NCBI GenBank assembly: GCA_023407175.1
Contig: JAEYMU010000056.1
Location: forward strand, 186,001 to 250,000
Direction: 5' to 3'
Source: Bacillota bacterium
Lineage (GTDB): Bacteria; Bacillota_A; Clostridia; Lachnospirales; Lachnospiraceae
Length of the DNA: 64,000 nt
Part shown: piece by piece, positions 44,291 through 52,459 of the stretch
Position numbering within the stretch: the first letter of the stretch is position 1
How the letters are laid out: the number at the start of each line of letters is the position of its first letter
Made by a program: the position numbers and the translations under genes
The notes under the pieces: model-generated
What the model was told of the DNA's origin: nothing
What the model saw: the letters and a program-made list of their open reading frames with translations, nothing else
The model's database searches: none

Positions 44291-44803
44291 AATTTTTTTG
44301 CAGGGTAAATAATATCCAAAGGTAAAGGTGTTATTACCATCTTCTTCAATATTTGCATACTTATCGAATGAGTAGTATTCCATTGAAATTCCGACAATCG
44401 AGTAATCGGGCACATATCCATTTGCTCTCATTATCTTCTCTGTTTTAGTATGAGCTCCTTTTTCAAGATGGGGCGTATTGCCTTGTATCCAACCAATTCC
44501 CATCAGACAATCAGGAATGTCACGGTAAGAATATCCGTCTGGAACAATCGCATTGGGCTTAGCAAATATCCCCCCAATATAAACATACTCTTTTGTCTGT
44601 GGATTATACTCACCCATCCATCCAATCGTATCTCCCAATGGAGATACTCGATCAGGTAAGCTTTGAAGGAAATCATTTGTTCCATCATTTAATATCTTTT
44701 CCCATAAATCCGGAACGGGATTTTTCTTTCCGACAATTACTTCTTTGCCTATAAATCTGATTGCTTTAAAGTCTTGTACTTCCAAATAAGTTTTTACTCC
44801 CAT
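44285..44803 (-). CDS. GyrI-like effector-binding protein
   Basis: A 172-residue stand-alone GyrI-like (AraC effector-binding, SOUL-type) domain with DFKAIRFIGKEVIVGKK, IGWMGEYNPQTKEYVYIGGI and MGIGWIQGNTPHLEKGAHTK. The family binds or detoxifies small hydrophobic molecules. It lies next to two AraC regulators that carry the same domain at their C-termini. Its last codons overlap a dispersed repeat, so its natural C-terminus may have been replaced. Confidence 0.65.
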   Translation of the reverse strand: MGVKTYLEVQDFKAIRFIGKEVIVGKKNPVPDLWEKILNDGTNDFLQSLPDRVSPLGDTIGWMGEYNPQTKEYVYIGGIFAKPNAIVPDGYSYRDIPDCLMGIGWIQGNTPHLEKGAHTKTEKIMRANGYVPDYSIVGISMEYYSFDKYANIEEDGNNTFTFGYYLPCKKIV

Positions 44804-44869
44804 AAAACCTCCATATATAGGATGAAAAAGGGTAGACTACCTATCCACTTTATCTCAACGCCTTTATTA

Positions 44870-45787
44870 TTACTTTCTTTTATTGAAAGGTATAAACAAT
44901 TCCATATAGGTGACCTCAGGCGTGCTGCTGTAATATATCTCCGGGGCAAACACATCCATCACAAGGCCGTGCTTTTCGAGCCATATGCCGCTATATTTTA
45001 TTGCCTTGTTGAGTGCAACAGTAACAAGTTCGAGAAAATCACTCGCCTCAAATCTGCAAATGATATATTCTCGGGCAGGAAGCTGCCATGTCTGAAAATG
45101 CTCCTCCGTCACCACAGCTTCAACCTCTGTTCCTGCGAAATAGGTAAAATAGCCCTCCGGTGCATCACCCATATATGCAACGCCCACCTCACGCCCATTA
45201 GGTTTGCGGGCAATCTGACCTTTCTCCTGGTGGAAGCGTCTCCATATTTCGCCGGGCATATCGACACCGGTTGACTCTCCAACAGGTAACTGCCCCGTAA
45301 TAGGGACATAGCCAATTACCCCCATAAAGTCAACTGGTTCATTCATCATTCTGCGGTTCATTTCTAAAACAAGTCCATCACTAATCAATGGTACACCCTC
45401 ATCAATTAAGGTATAGCCCAGCAATAAATCGGGCTTGTCAAACCGGTTGAGTGAAACCGGCTTTTCCCGGTATTGCTCAGGTGTCATTCCATACACCTCT
45501 TTGAAGGCTCTCGTAAAAGTTTCATGGCTGCCAAAACCATACTCTAAAGCAATGTCAAGAATGCGGTTATTTTTGTTTTGCAGCGCTTCCAGGACGATAG
45601 CCAAACGCCGCAGCTTAATATATTCCCGCACCGGCCTTTTAACCAGACGGCTGAACAACCGCTGATAATAGAATAATGACAATGAAGCGGTTTCTGCCAA
45701 TTCCTCGATTTTAATATCCTCTGCTATATGTTCCTCAATATAATCCAGAGTTTTCTGGATTGCTTCCCATGCATGCATCGTATGCAC
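44870..45787 (-). CDS. AraC-family regulator with GyrI-like effector domain
   Basis: A 305-residue protein. Residues ~1-110 hold two AraC HTHs (IKIEELAETASLSLFYYQRL and LDIALEYGFGSHETFTRAFK). Residues ~150-300 form a GyrI-like effector domain (FMGVIGYVPITGQLPVGEST, EEHFQTWQLPAREYIICRF). This is the Rob/SoxS-Rob-like multidrug-sensing architecture. It is divergent from the next AraC gene across a 465-base gap. The inducer is unknown. Confidence 0.82.
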   Translation of the reverse strand: MHTMHAWEAIQKTLDYIEEHIAEDIKIEELAETASLSLFYYQRLFSRLVKRPVREYIKLRRLAIVLEALQNKNNRILDIALEYGFGSHETFTRAFKEVYGMTPEQYREKPVSLNRFDKPDLLLGYTLIDEGVPLISDGLVLEMNRRMMNEPVDFMGVIGYVPITGQLPVGESTGVDMPGEIWRRFHQEKGQIARKPNGREVGVAYMGDAPEGYFTYFAGTEVEAVVTEEHFQTWQLPAREYIICRFEASDFLELVTVALNKAIKYSGIWLEKHGLVMDVFAPEIYYSSTPEVTYMELFIPFNKRK

Positions 45788-45939
45788 CTCCTACCTGGAT
45801 AGGATAATATAAATTACTAAATTTCGCTTGACCCCATCTGCCCTCTTTAATGAAAATTAAGTAAGCATGTTATCCGCAGACCTTTATTTTCCATGTTCAA
45901 GCGCTATATTCTAAAATCATCCGCTTGAGCTGAATTCCT

Positions 45940-46000
45940 TCTTGCAACAATTCGATTCCATCTCATAATATGATTATTTGAACCTGGTGAAACCTTGGAA
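45940..46000 (-). repeat. Probable degenerate copy of the dispersed repeat
   Basis: TTGAACCTGGTGAAACCTTGG matches the repeat core, and on the minus strand the adjacent frame reads YEMESNCCKKEF, reminiscent of HVES. It is more decayed than the other copies. The rest of the gap 45788-46252 contains only AT-rich DNA with possible promoter elements and no gene. Confidence 0.3.
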
Positions 46001-46252
46001 GTTGACAATGAGCTAAAAACACCGTAAAATCACATTTTCAAGACTATGTAAAAATTGTTGACTTGTAATTCCTTACCGTTTATTATGTATATACTGTCAA
46101 TCATCATTTGGTATATTGGTTTAAAAGGTTAATTTAGTTAATTATATAATATCCATTATGAGCGTATTAACGCTCCAACCTACAAATACTTGCAAAGATT
46201 GTCGGGTATTTATTTTTAGCCTATATTATACTTAATGTGGAAGGAGAAGTAT

Positions 46253-47095
46253 ATGGATACACTGGAAAATATGAAACAAGCAATTGATTATATTGAAAGC
46301 AATCTTGACCGCGAAATTGAATATGCAAAGATTGCACAAATCGCATTATGCTCTCAATATCACTTTCAGCGCATGTTTGGTTTCCTTATCGGCGTACCGC
46401 TATCCGAGTATATAAGGCGGCGGCGTTTAACCCTTGCCGCTTTCGACTTGCAGAATGGTAACGAAAAGATAATTGATATCGCTTTGAAGTATGGCTATAA
46501 TTCGCCTGATTCGTTTTCTCGTGCATTTGTAGCAATGCATGGAATTATACCGTCAAAAGCAAGAGAAAAAGGCATATCCTTAAAGGCATATCCTCGTATA
46601 ACCTTCTCTTTATCACTAAAAGGAGTTGTTGAGATGAACTACAGAATTGAGCAAAAAGATTCATTTGCCATTGTAGGTATAAAACAAAGATTTTCTCATA
46701 TTGAGGGTTTGGGTGAAAACATAGGGAAGATGTGGCAAGAGACACCGGCTGAAACAATCGGGCAAATCGCCGGGCTTGGAGATGGGCTGGTGGGTGTATA
46801 CAGCGGAATGTATGAAGACAACACGACTGATTACTACATTGCCGCCATAACGGAAAAGGATTGTCCCAAAACGATGAGCAAGCTTGAAATACCCACTCTT
46901 ACATGGGCAATATTTGAAATAACCGGTCCCATGCCTACAGCAATGGCAGACATATGGGGACGGATTTTTTCCGAATGGTTTCCTACATCCGGTTATGAAC
47001 ACGCAGAAGCACCAGAGGTGGAGTGGTACTCAAACGGTGACCTGAGCTCGTCTGATTACAAAAGCGAAATATGGATCCCAGTTATTAAGAAATAA
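46253..47095 (+). CDS. AraC-family regulator with GyrI-like effector domain
   Basis: About 280 residues starting MDTLENMKQ after a strong GGAAGGAG site; a start six codons earlier lacks one. The AraC HTHs are YAKIAQIALCSQYHFQRMFG and IIDIALKYGYNSPDSFSRAF. The GyrI-like domain covers ~125-280 (KDSFAIVGIKQRFSHIEG, YYIAAITEKDCPKTMSKLEI). Architecture is the same as the divergent neighbour, but sequence identity looks modest. A multidrug- or metabolite-sensing role is inferred from the family. Confidence 0.82.
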   Translation: MDTLENMKQAIDYIESNLDREIEYAKIAQIALCSQYHFQRMFGFLIGVPLSEYIRRRRLTLAAFDLQNGNEKIIDIALKYGYNSPDSFSRAFVAMHGIIPSKAREKGISLKAYPRITFSLSLKGVVEMNYRIEQKDSFAIVGIKQRFSHIEGLGENIGKMWQETPAETIGQIAGLGDGLVGVYSGMYEDNTTDYYIAAITEKDCPKTMSKLEIPTLTWAIFEITGPMPTAMADIWGRIFSEWFPTSGYEHAEAPEVEWYSNGDLSSSDYKSEIWIPVIKK

Positions 47096-47117
47096 TGTTC
47101 TTTACCGAATCGCATAA

Positions 47118-47159
47118 AGGGCGGGAACGAGTGTTCTCGTCCTGCCCTAAAATATTTTT
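47118..47159 (+). terminator. Terminator of the plus-strand AraC gene
   Basis: AGGGCGGGAACGAG pairs with CTCGTCCTGCCCT (to 47148), followed by AAAATATTTTT. It lies 23 bases past the stop. Confidence 0.75.
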
Positions 47160-47228
47160 ATATTAATTAAATACAACGTTTTAATCCCAGTTACTATTTA
47201 TATCACCTTGGTTATTGTCTCATTTCTT

Positions 47229-47318
47229 CTATAGCAAGCAAATGCTTTCGAAATACCTTGAACGTTCATTAAATATGCCCATTGAACAGGGTACTCCCTT
47301 AAGGAAGATTTCCACGTT
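47229..47318 (-). repeat. Dispersed HVE-type repeat, divergent copy
   Basis: ATACCTTGAACGTTCATTAA, TATGCCCATTGAAC and GGGTACT match the repeat core positions in order. On the minus strand it reads RYFESICLL then TAG at 47229, a decayed form of RHVETVVLL. Confidence 0.45.
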
Positions 47319-47330
47319 TTGAATAATTAT

Positions 47331-47552
47331 TTATTCTATGAATTTTTTATAAAACCCTTTTTCAACATATGTCTCAGCAAAACTTTGTATAATCTTATCA
47401 GAATAATCTCCGCCTTTTGAATAAGAAATGTTCATGACATCTAAAGTAATCTTATTTAGAATCTCATCATTGACGGTAACATTATGCTTTAATAATTCTT
47501 TTCTTACTACTCCAGTGCAATTTCTAATATCCTCCACATCTGCAAAGACCAT
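47331..47552 (-). CDS. Small protein of unknown function
   Basis: A 73-residue acidic, probably helical protein (MVFADVEDIRNCTGVVRKEL ... GGDYSDKIIQSFAETYVEKG). AAAGGAGGG at good spacing before the ATG supports it as a real gene. I recognise no family, and it has no membrane segment or signal. It lies between a decayed repeat copy and the MFS gene and may be cargo of the same element. Confidence 0.5.
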   Translation of the reverse strand: MVFADVEDIRNCTGVVRKELLKHNVTVNDEILNKITLDVMNISYSKGGDYSDKIIQSFAETYVEKGFYKKFIE

Positions 47553-47622
47553 AGATTCCCTCCTTTACTTTAACGGGTCTGTTAAACTATCTCTGGAATT
47601 GCAACACTTATTGACAACTATA

Positions 47623-48834
47623 CTACGGTTTCCCTATCTCAATCAAGGAACGCGCCCGAAGTAATGCAAAACCGCTGATGAATATCACCATGCCCGACGT
47701 AATCAGTAGCCACTCAATGCGTACCACATCCCCCAAAGGTCCGAATACAACCATTCCAAGAGGCATTGCCAATCCACTGAACATCATCATTACACTGAAT
47801 ACACGCCCCATTTTGTCCAGCTCGATTTTGCTCTGGAGCAACGTCATACTCGGCGTGTTAAACAGCGGCATTGTAGCACCACAGATGAGCATTACGCCTA
47901 AATATATCCAAAAATCCGGTACTACACCGAGCAAAAAGCCCGTCAAACCGAATAAAGCGCAAGCCATAACAATCGTATGCGCCTTATTCTTGAAACCACC
48001 CCACACAGAAATCAATATACCGCCTACGACTGCGCCGATCGAAAATACAATTTCAATCGCAGTCAGCCGCCAAACATCATCGCCGAATGTACGGGCTGTC
48101 TGAAGTGGGGTGAGCAAAGCTGCGGGTGATGCAAAAAAGCTGAAGAACGCACTGTAAATGATAATGATTTTCAGCCATGCTTTGGAATTGATATACTTCA
48201 AGCCCTCCCGTAGTTCGTGTAAGTATGCTTTTACACCAGGCTTTACTTCCTCTGCATGCGGAACACCGGACACCTTAACAAATATTAAAACTATGCTTAT
48301 GCCTATCGCCGCAGTCACCACATCAATAAAGAAAATATACTCAATCGGCAGGAACGACAGTAAGGCACCCGCTGCCATCGGTGCAATAAACATATTCAGC
48401 GACTGGATTGAGCTTTGTATGCCGTTGAACCGCTGCAAACTCTCCGTTGGCACGATTTGCGGTATCATTGCGGATACGGCGGGCTGCTGTATCCCCTGTC
48501 CAAACGACCGCGCTACTACAACTATGAACATAAGCCAGATATTTTTGTAACCGGAGATGTACGCGACCGCCAGGCCCAGCGTTATCAGCGCAATACACGC
48601 ATCGGATATTATGATAAGGTATTTGCGGTTGTGCCTATCTGCCCATACTCCCGCAAACGGCGAAATAAACGTCATTGGCAGTAATGCAGCGCAGGTGAAC
48701 AGCGTCATAATTACACCCGATTTCGTTTCAAGTGTAATCTGCCAAGTTATGGCATGTTGTACGAGCATCGAGCCGAACATCGACACGAACTGCCCAATAA
48801 TATATAGCGTTACATTACGTTTCCAGTTAGCCAT
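47623..48834 (-). CDS. MFS exporter of the macrolide-efflux (MefA-like) type
   Basis: A 403-residue, 12-helix transporter with FVSMFGSMLVQHAITWQITL, motif A FAGVWADRHNRKYLI, and central helices with MAAGALLSFLPIEYIFFIDV. This is the MFS_3 class that includes MefA-like macrolide pumps and siderophore exporters. It lies 26 bases from the ABC-F gene upstream in the same direction. An MFS pump next to an ABC-F protein recalls the mef-msr pairing of macrolide resistance, but this is analogy only. Confidence 0.78.
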   Translation of the reverse strand: MANWKRNVTLYIIGQFVSMFGSMLVQHAITWQITLETKSGVIMTLFTCAALLPMTFISPFAGVWADRHNRKYLIIISDACIALITLGLAVAYISGYKNIWLMFIVVVARSFGQGIQQPAVSAMIPQIVPTESLQRFNGIQSSIQSLNMFIAPMAAGALLSFLPIEYIFFIDVVTAAIGISIVLIFVKVSGVPHAEEVKPGVKAYLHELREGLKYINSKAWLKIIIIYSAFFSFFASPAALLTPLQTARTFGDDVWRLTAIEIVFSIGAVVGGILISVWGGFKNKAHTIVMACALFGLTGFLLGVVPDFWIYLGVMLICGATMPLFNTPSMTLLQSKIELDKMGRVFSVMMMFSGLAMPLGMVVFGPLGDVVRIEWLLITSGMVIFISGFALLRARSLIEIGKP

Positions 48835-48859
48835 TTTGGCACCTCATCTCTATTGGCAG

Positions 48860-50629
48860 TCAAGTAATCCTTTCCAGTGTATTCGACATTTTCATCTTTT
48901 TAATAATTTCTTCTAATGGCTCCATCAGAACCTTTGCCTTTTCAAATTCATTCGTCCGAAGCAGCTGTTGAATTCTGGTTTCTGTCTCTTTTTTCTTTTG
49001 CTCCAGCAGAAGATAGTCTTTATCAAAATGATTGGCATAAATCATCTGTCGGAATTTACGGATGCTCATTCTGCGTACAGTATTATTTTCTACCAAAAGT
49101 ACATAGTCCATACAATTGGCCACCGTATAATAATCATGGGACACCATAAGAATTGCACCTTTGTACTCTAAAACCGCCTGTTCTAATGCAATCTGCGCGT
49201 AAACATCTAAATGACCCGTCGGTTCATCCAGCAGCAGGAAATTGGCATCTTCTAGTGAACACACCGCTAATTGAAACAAATCCTTTTCTCCACCAGATAA
49301 TTCACTCACTTTCTGACCAAGCGTCCCTCCTTCAAAACCATATTTTTTTAAATAGTTCTCTATATCGTTTTTTGTACCAAAACCTTTTTCTTCAAAGATT
49401 TCAAGTAACGTTTTCCCATCTTCATATAATGAGCCCGTAATCTGGGAAAACATGACAACCTTTGCATCTTCACTAACCCTGATCGTATCTTTCTTATTTT
49501 CAAAGATTTCATATAGCATTGTTGTTTTTCCCGTTCCATTACTCCCCACAATTGCTACATGCTCTGCAGGTTTCATTTTAAAGTTCACATATTCTAAAAG
49601 CTGCTCATCAAATGCAACGCTATAATCCGCTAATTCAAGAATATTTTCATCTGCCACTTCGTTTTCCAGTCTAAAATAAATCTCCGGCTGTTTGATGTCC
49701 ACAAAAGGGGCCTTTGTTTTTCTTGCTTTTAGCCGATTGACTAAGGTCTGTTTTGCATGTACAGCTCTTCCAAGCGATGCATTGTCCATTGCCGTCGCTT
49801 TCGCTCTGGCTTTTTCTAAGACTTTACTCTGACGGTCAATCTCTTCCTGGTCTACCGCAGCTGCTTCTTCTAAATCAATCTTCGTAGCAAGAAGTTCATA
49901 ATTATATTCTGTATAGGTTCCATCAAATTCCTGAACATCCATATTTTCCATGTGAAGTATCTTGTTAAAGCAATGGTTTAACAGATACCGGTTATGCGTG
50001 ATAATAAGAAGGGTTCCTTTGTGGGCATTGATCAGGTTTCTTAATACATTCAGATGTTCAAAATCCAAAAACACATCCGGTTCATCCATAATAAGAAACC
50101 TTGGACTCAGCATCATCTCCCTGATTACCTGAACCAGTTTAAATTCCCCACCACTCAGGCTGCTGATTTTCTGTTTTTCTAACTTTTGCAGATCTGCTAG
50201 TTTTAATTGCTTCTTAATATTGATTTCGTAAGACTCTCCATCAATCGCATTCCATTCATCTAGTTCTTTTTGATATTCCTCGAAGATCTTTTCCAGGTCT
50301 ACAGCAGTCTCCATTTCCTTACAAAAGTCAAATATTCTCTGCTCATGCTTTATAAATTCATCACTGATATACTGAAACACTGTCATATCTTCTTTGGGAT
50401 CTAATTGCGAAAATTGACTGACATATCCGATTCTGTCTGTATTGTCAATTACTATTTTCCCATCGTACAGATACTCGTCGGAATGCATTAGTAAATCGAG
50501 TAACGTACTTTTTCCTGTACCATTGGTACCAATCAATGCACAATGTACATTTTCTTCTATTGTAAATGAAACTTTTTTATATAAATCCTTTTGCGGATAT
50601 GAGTAGGACAAGTTTTGAACCTTGATCAT
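48860..50629 (-). CDS. ABC-F family ATPase, putative ribosome-protection protein
   Basis: 589 residues with two ABC cassettes and no membrane part. The first has LIGTNGTGKSTLLDLL and LSGGEFKLVQVIREMM; the second has VGSNGTGKTTMLYEIF and LSGGEKDLFQLAV, with DEPTGHLD. The linker between them is helical. ABC-F proteins act on the ribosome; several give resistance to macrolides, lincosamides or pleuromutilins. The first Walker B reads DEPDVFLDFEHL instead of DEPTNHLD. A short leader ORF and a hairpin precede the gene, as in inducible resistance genes. The antibiotic class is not determinable. Confidence 0.82.
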   Translation of the reverse strand: MIKVQNLSYSYPQKDLYKKVSFTIEENVHCALIGTNGTGKSTLLDLLMHSDEYLYDGKIVIDNTDRIGYVSQFSQLDPKEDMTVFQYISDEFIKHEQRIFDFCKEMETAVDLEKIFEEYQKELDEWNAIDGESYEINIKKQLKLADLQKLEKQKISSLSGGEFKLVQVIREMMLSPRFLIMDEPDVFLDFEHLNVLRNLINAHKGTLLIITHNRYLLNHCFNKILHMENMDVQEFDGTYTEYNYELLATKIDLEEAAAVDQEEIDRQSKVLEKARAKATAMDNASLGRAVHAKQTLVNRLKARKTKAPFVDIKQPEIYFRLENEVADENILELADYSVAFDEQLLEYVNFKMKPAEHVAIVGSNGTGKTTMLYEIFENKKDTIRVSEDAKVVMFSQITGSLYEDGKTLLEIFEEKGFGTKNDIENYLKKYGFEGGTLGQKVSELSGGEKDLFQLAVCSLEDANFLLLDEPTGHLDVYAQIALEQAVLEYKGAILMVSHDYYTVANCMDYVLLVENNTVRRMSIRKFRQMIYANHFDKDYLLLEQKKKETETRIQQLLRTNEFEKAKVLMEPLEEIIKKMKMSNTLERIT

Positions 50630-50631
50630 GA

Positions 50632-50658
50632 TTACCTCCGAGCATTTATTTTCAACAT
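50632..50658 (-). CDS. Candidate 8-residue leader peptide of the ABC-F gene
   Basis: ATG at 50658 opens MLKINARR and stops at 50632, two bases before the ABC-F ATG, and its last codons contain the ABC-F ribosome site CGGAGG. GAAGGAG lies upstream. Leader ORFs of this size control many ABC-F and erm genes by drug-induced stalling. Confidence 0.4.
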   Translation of the reverse strand: MLKINARR

Positions 50659-50686
50659 AACTCCTTCTTTATAAATTAGTTATGTT
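50654..50686 (-). promoter_or_regulatory. Hairpin over the leader start of the ABC-F gene
   Basis: AACATAACT and AGTTATGTT form a perfect 9-bp stem in the minus-strand transcript. The loop holds AAGAAGG and the stem includes the leader start codon. This is a plausible translational or attenuation switch. Confidence 0.4.
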
Positions 50687-50831
50687 AATCATAACACGAT
50701 AGCTCATCTTTATCGATATATTTATTTAATAACAAATTCTTCCAACAAGATATTCATGGATTTCAAACTTTGATGGTGTAATCCTCGATTGGTTCATAAG
50801 TACTTTTTGTTCATTGGTTTCACCGTCCTTA

Positions 50832-51120
50832 TTATGTCTTATGAAGTCCAAAGTTTTTCAAATTATCAAATGCCAAACCTATCCACATTGCAAAAAACAG
50901 ATGAAGTGTTATTCCATGAGAGACTATAATTATATTCTCATGTTCTGCATGTAATAATTTATCCATAAACTTTTCAATTCTTCCCCATAATTCTCTATAT
51001 GATTCTGAACTTGGGAAAGCTTTGTAATCAGAATAATAAGTCCCAATCTGTCCAAGCACCAATCATACCATTTGTATGATGTATTGATTGAGTATGCTGT
51101 ACAACTAAAATATTTTTCAT
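50832..51120 (-). pseudogene. Histidine phosphatase gene with internal deletion
   Basis: The ATG at 51120, with TAGGAGGTAAGC upstream, begins MKNILVVQHTQSIHHTNGMI, then GAWTDWDL, the N-terminal RHG-like strand of a phosphoglycerate-mutase-type phosphatase (RHG here QHT). The frame then shifts and resumes as YKAFPSSESYRELWGRIEKF and ENIIIVSHGITLHLFFAMWI, the C-terminal SHG block. Roughly 80 central residues are missing and the frames do not join, so the product is not functional. It lies upstream of the ABC-F gene in the same direction. Confidence 0.65.
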
Positions 51121-51182
51121 GCTTACCTCCTACCGATATATAATTATATAAATCAATGTACTATTAAAACCATTTCTTGTAA

Positions 51183-51224
51183 ATGATAAAAGGAATACTC
51201 CAATTGAAATATTCCTTTTATCAT
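51183..51224. terminator. Perfect hairpin, probable terminator
   Basis: ATGATAAAAGGAATA (51183-51197) pairs without mismatch with TATTCCTTTTATCAT (51210-51224). It lies between the repeat copy and the phosphatase remnant. Confidence 0.5.
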
Positions 51225-51242
51225 TATAATTTCATTTCAAAT

Positions 51243-51530
51243 TTAAACATGATATACCTTTTTCTTTTCGTTGGATAAAAGCACCACTGTCTCCACGTGC
51301 CCTGAACGGTCAATAAAGATGCCTCTTGAACCTGGTATGGTCTTTGAGGTCAGGTATTTTTATGAAAAGATTAGATGTAAATTCGAATTTTAAAGGCTCC
51401 GAATGTCTGCCTTTGGAAAAATCAACTCTGCCTATTGCCATAGAATGTGGCAATATAGGCACTTGCTTTTTGCTTTACAATTTTCCACCGACGCACTTTT
51501 TATTAATAAGCGTTACTCTAACATTGTAGT
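51243..51530 (-). repeat. Dispersed HVE-type repeat, long copy
   Basis: On the minus strand, from MAIG (51441) through FSKGRHSEPLKF to GSRGIFIDRSGHVETVVLLS and a stop at 51243 (tail NEKKKVYHV). It is collinear with the copy at 60.4 kb over about 200 bases but has a one-base indel. On the plus strand its core is AAAGATGCCTCTTGAACCTG. A weak further match lies at 51562-51605. The remaining gap to 51673 shows no gene. Confidence 0.6.
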
Positions 51531-51673
51531 TTACACTAGTAATCCTGCATTGAGTAGTCAATAATGATATCGTGAAGACCTATTGGGACCTTGGAGGATG
51601 GTTAGCCATTATGCACCTTCTTAACCATGCACTTAGTCCAAAACCGTAGTTATTTCTTATCTGTTTCTTTAAC

Positions 51674-52236
51674 TTAGTCAACCTGGGCGCCTCCTGTCGC
51701 ATTTGCCATTGTAGCGGTCATGCCCGAAGCTAAATCCCTGGCCAGAAGGACTGCAGCGTTAGCTACCTCGGCTAGTCCTGTTATGTGACGAAGTGGAGTG
51801 TCTTTAGAGAATTCACGATGTACCTCTTCAAGGTCATTCCCTTTTGCATCCCGTAGAGTTCCCAAGCCTCACGAACACCCGGAGAATCTGGTGAACCTGG
51901 TGAACGCACCCAACACACTCTTACATTTTGGGGAGCGTTTTCAACTGCAAGTTGACGGAGATAATGTTCAACAGCCGCACAGGCAACGCCAAAGCCTCCA
52001 ACACCTGAAAATGGTTGCCGTCCAGCATTTGCAGTGATGCCCAGAATTGTACCGCTACAATTCTCAGCCATATGTTTGGCTAAAATACTTCCAGTATAGA
52101 ACCATGTTGTTAGCGAGGCTTCAATCGGACTAAAGAAAGACTCAAACGCCCCCTCGCGAGCAAATGCTTTGGCAACTGCACTTCCGACTGAACCTGACAT
52201 GCCATATACAATAGCTATTTTTCCTAAAGGCAACAT
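51674..52236 (-). pseudogene. Short-chain dehydrogenase/reductase with deletion and frameshift
   Basis: It starts MLPLGKIAIVYGMSGSVGSA (Rossmann GxxxGxG variant) after AGGAGGTAATG. After AKAFAREGAFES the sequence jumps to a late segment (SFFSPIEASLTTWFYTG), losing the NNAG and most of the central region. YxxxK is not seen; the later region has AAVEHYLRQLAVENAPQNVR. Near 51860 the frame shifts and continues as GLAEVANAAVLLARDLASGM with TATMANATGG, the normal SDR C-terminus. Two separate lesions show an inactive gene. Confidence 0.7.
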
Positions 52237-52459
52237 AACATTACCTCCTGGTTTAATTTGTGCTAATATGCCTATCACTAGCGCACTGGGGTGAAACCAC
52301 CCTTATACAACAAACTCAAACCTTTCTCTCATAATACTACATTATTATTTGAGTTCTATAACATAGGTCTTAATGGGTTTTATCGTAGAACCCTTTGCGC
52401 AACTAAATTCGTAAGCATTACAAAATACTTTCAATTTAACCAAACACTCTTGCCATAGT

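Noticed and set aside
51326..51529. A 67-codon plus-strand frame.
   Set aside because: It is antisense to the long repeat copy; the reading that matches other copies is on the minus strand.
51562..51605. A further copy of the dispersed repeat (ATTGACTACTCAATG region on the minus strand).
   Set aside because: Similarity is limited to scattered bases and the ending does not read RHVE; too weak to list as a copy.
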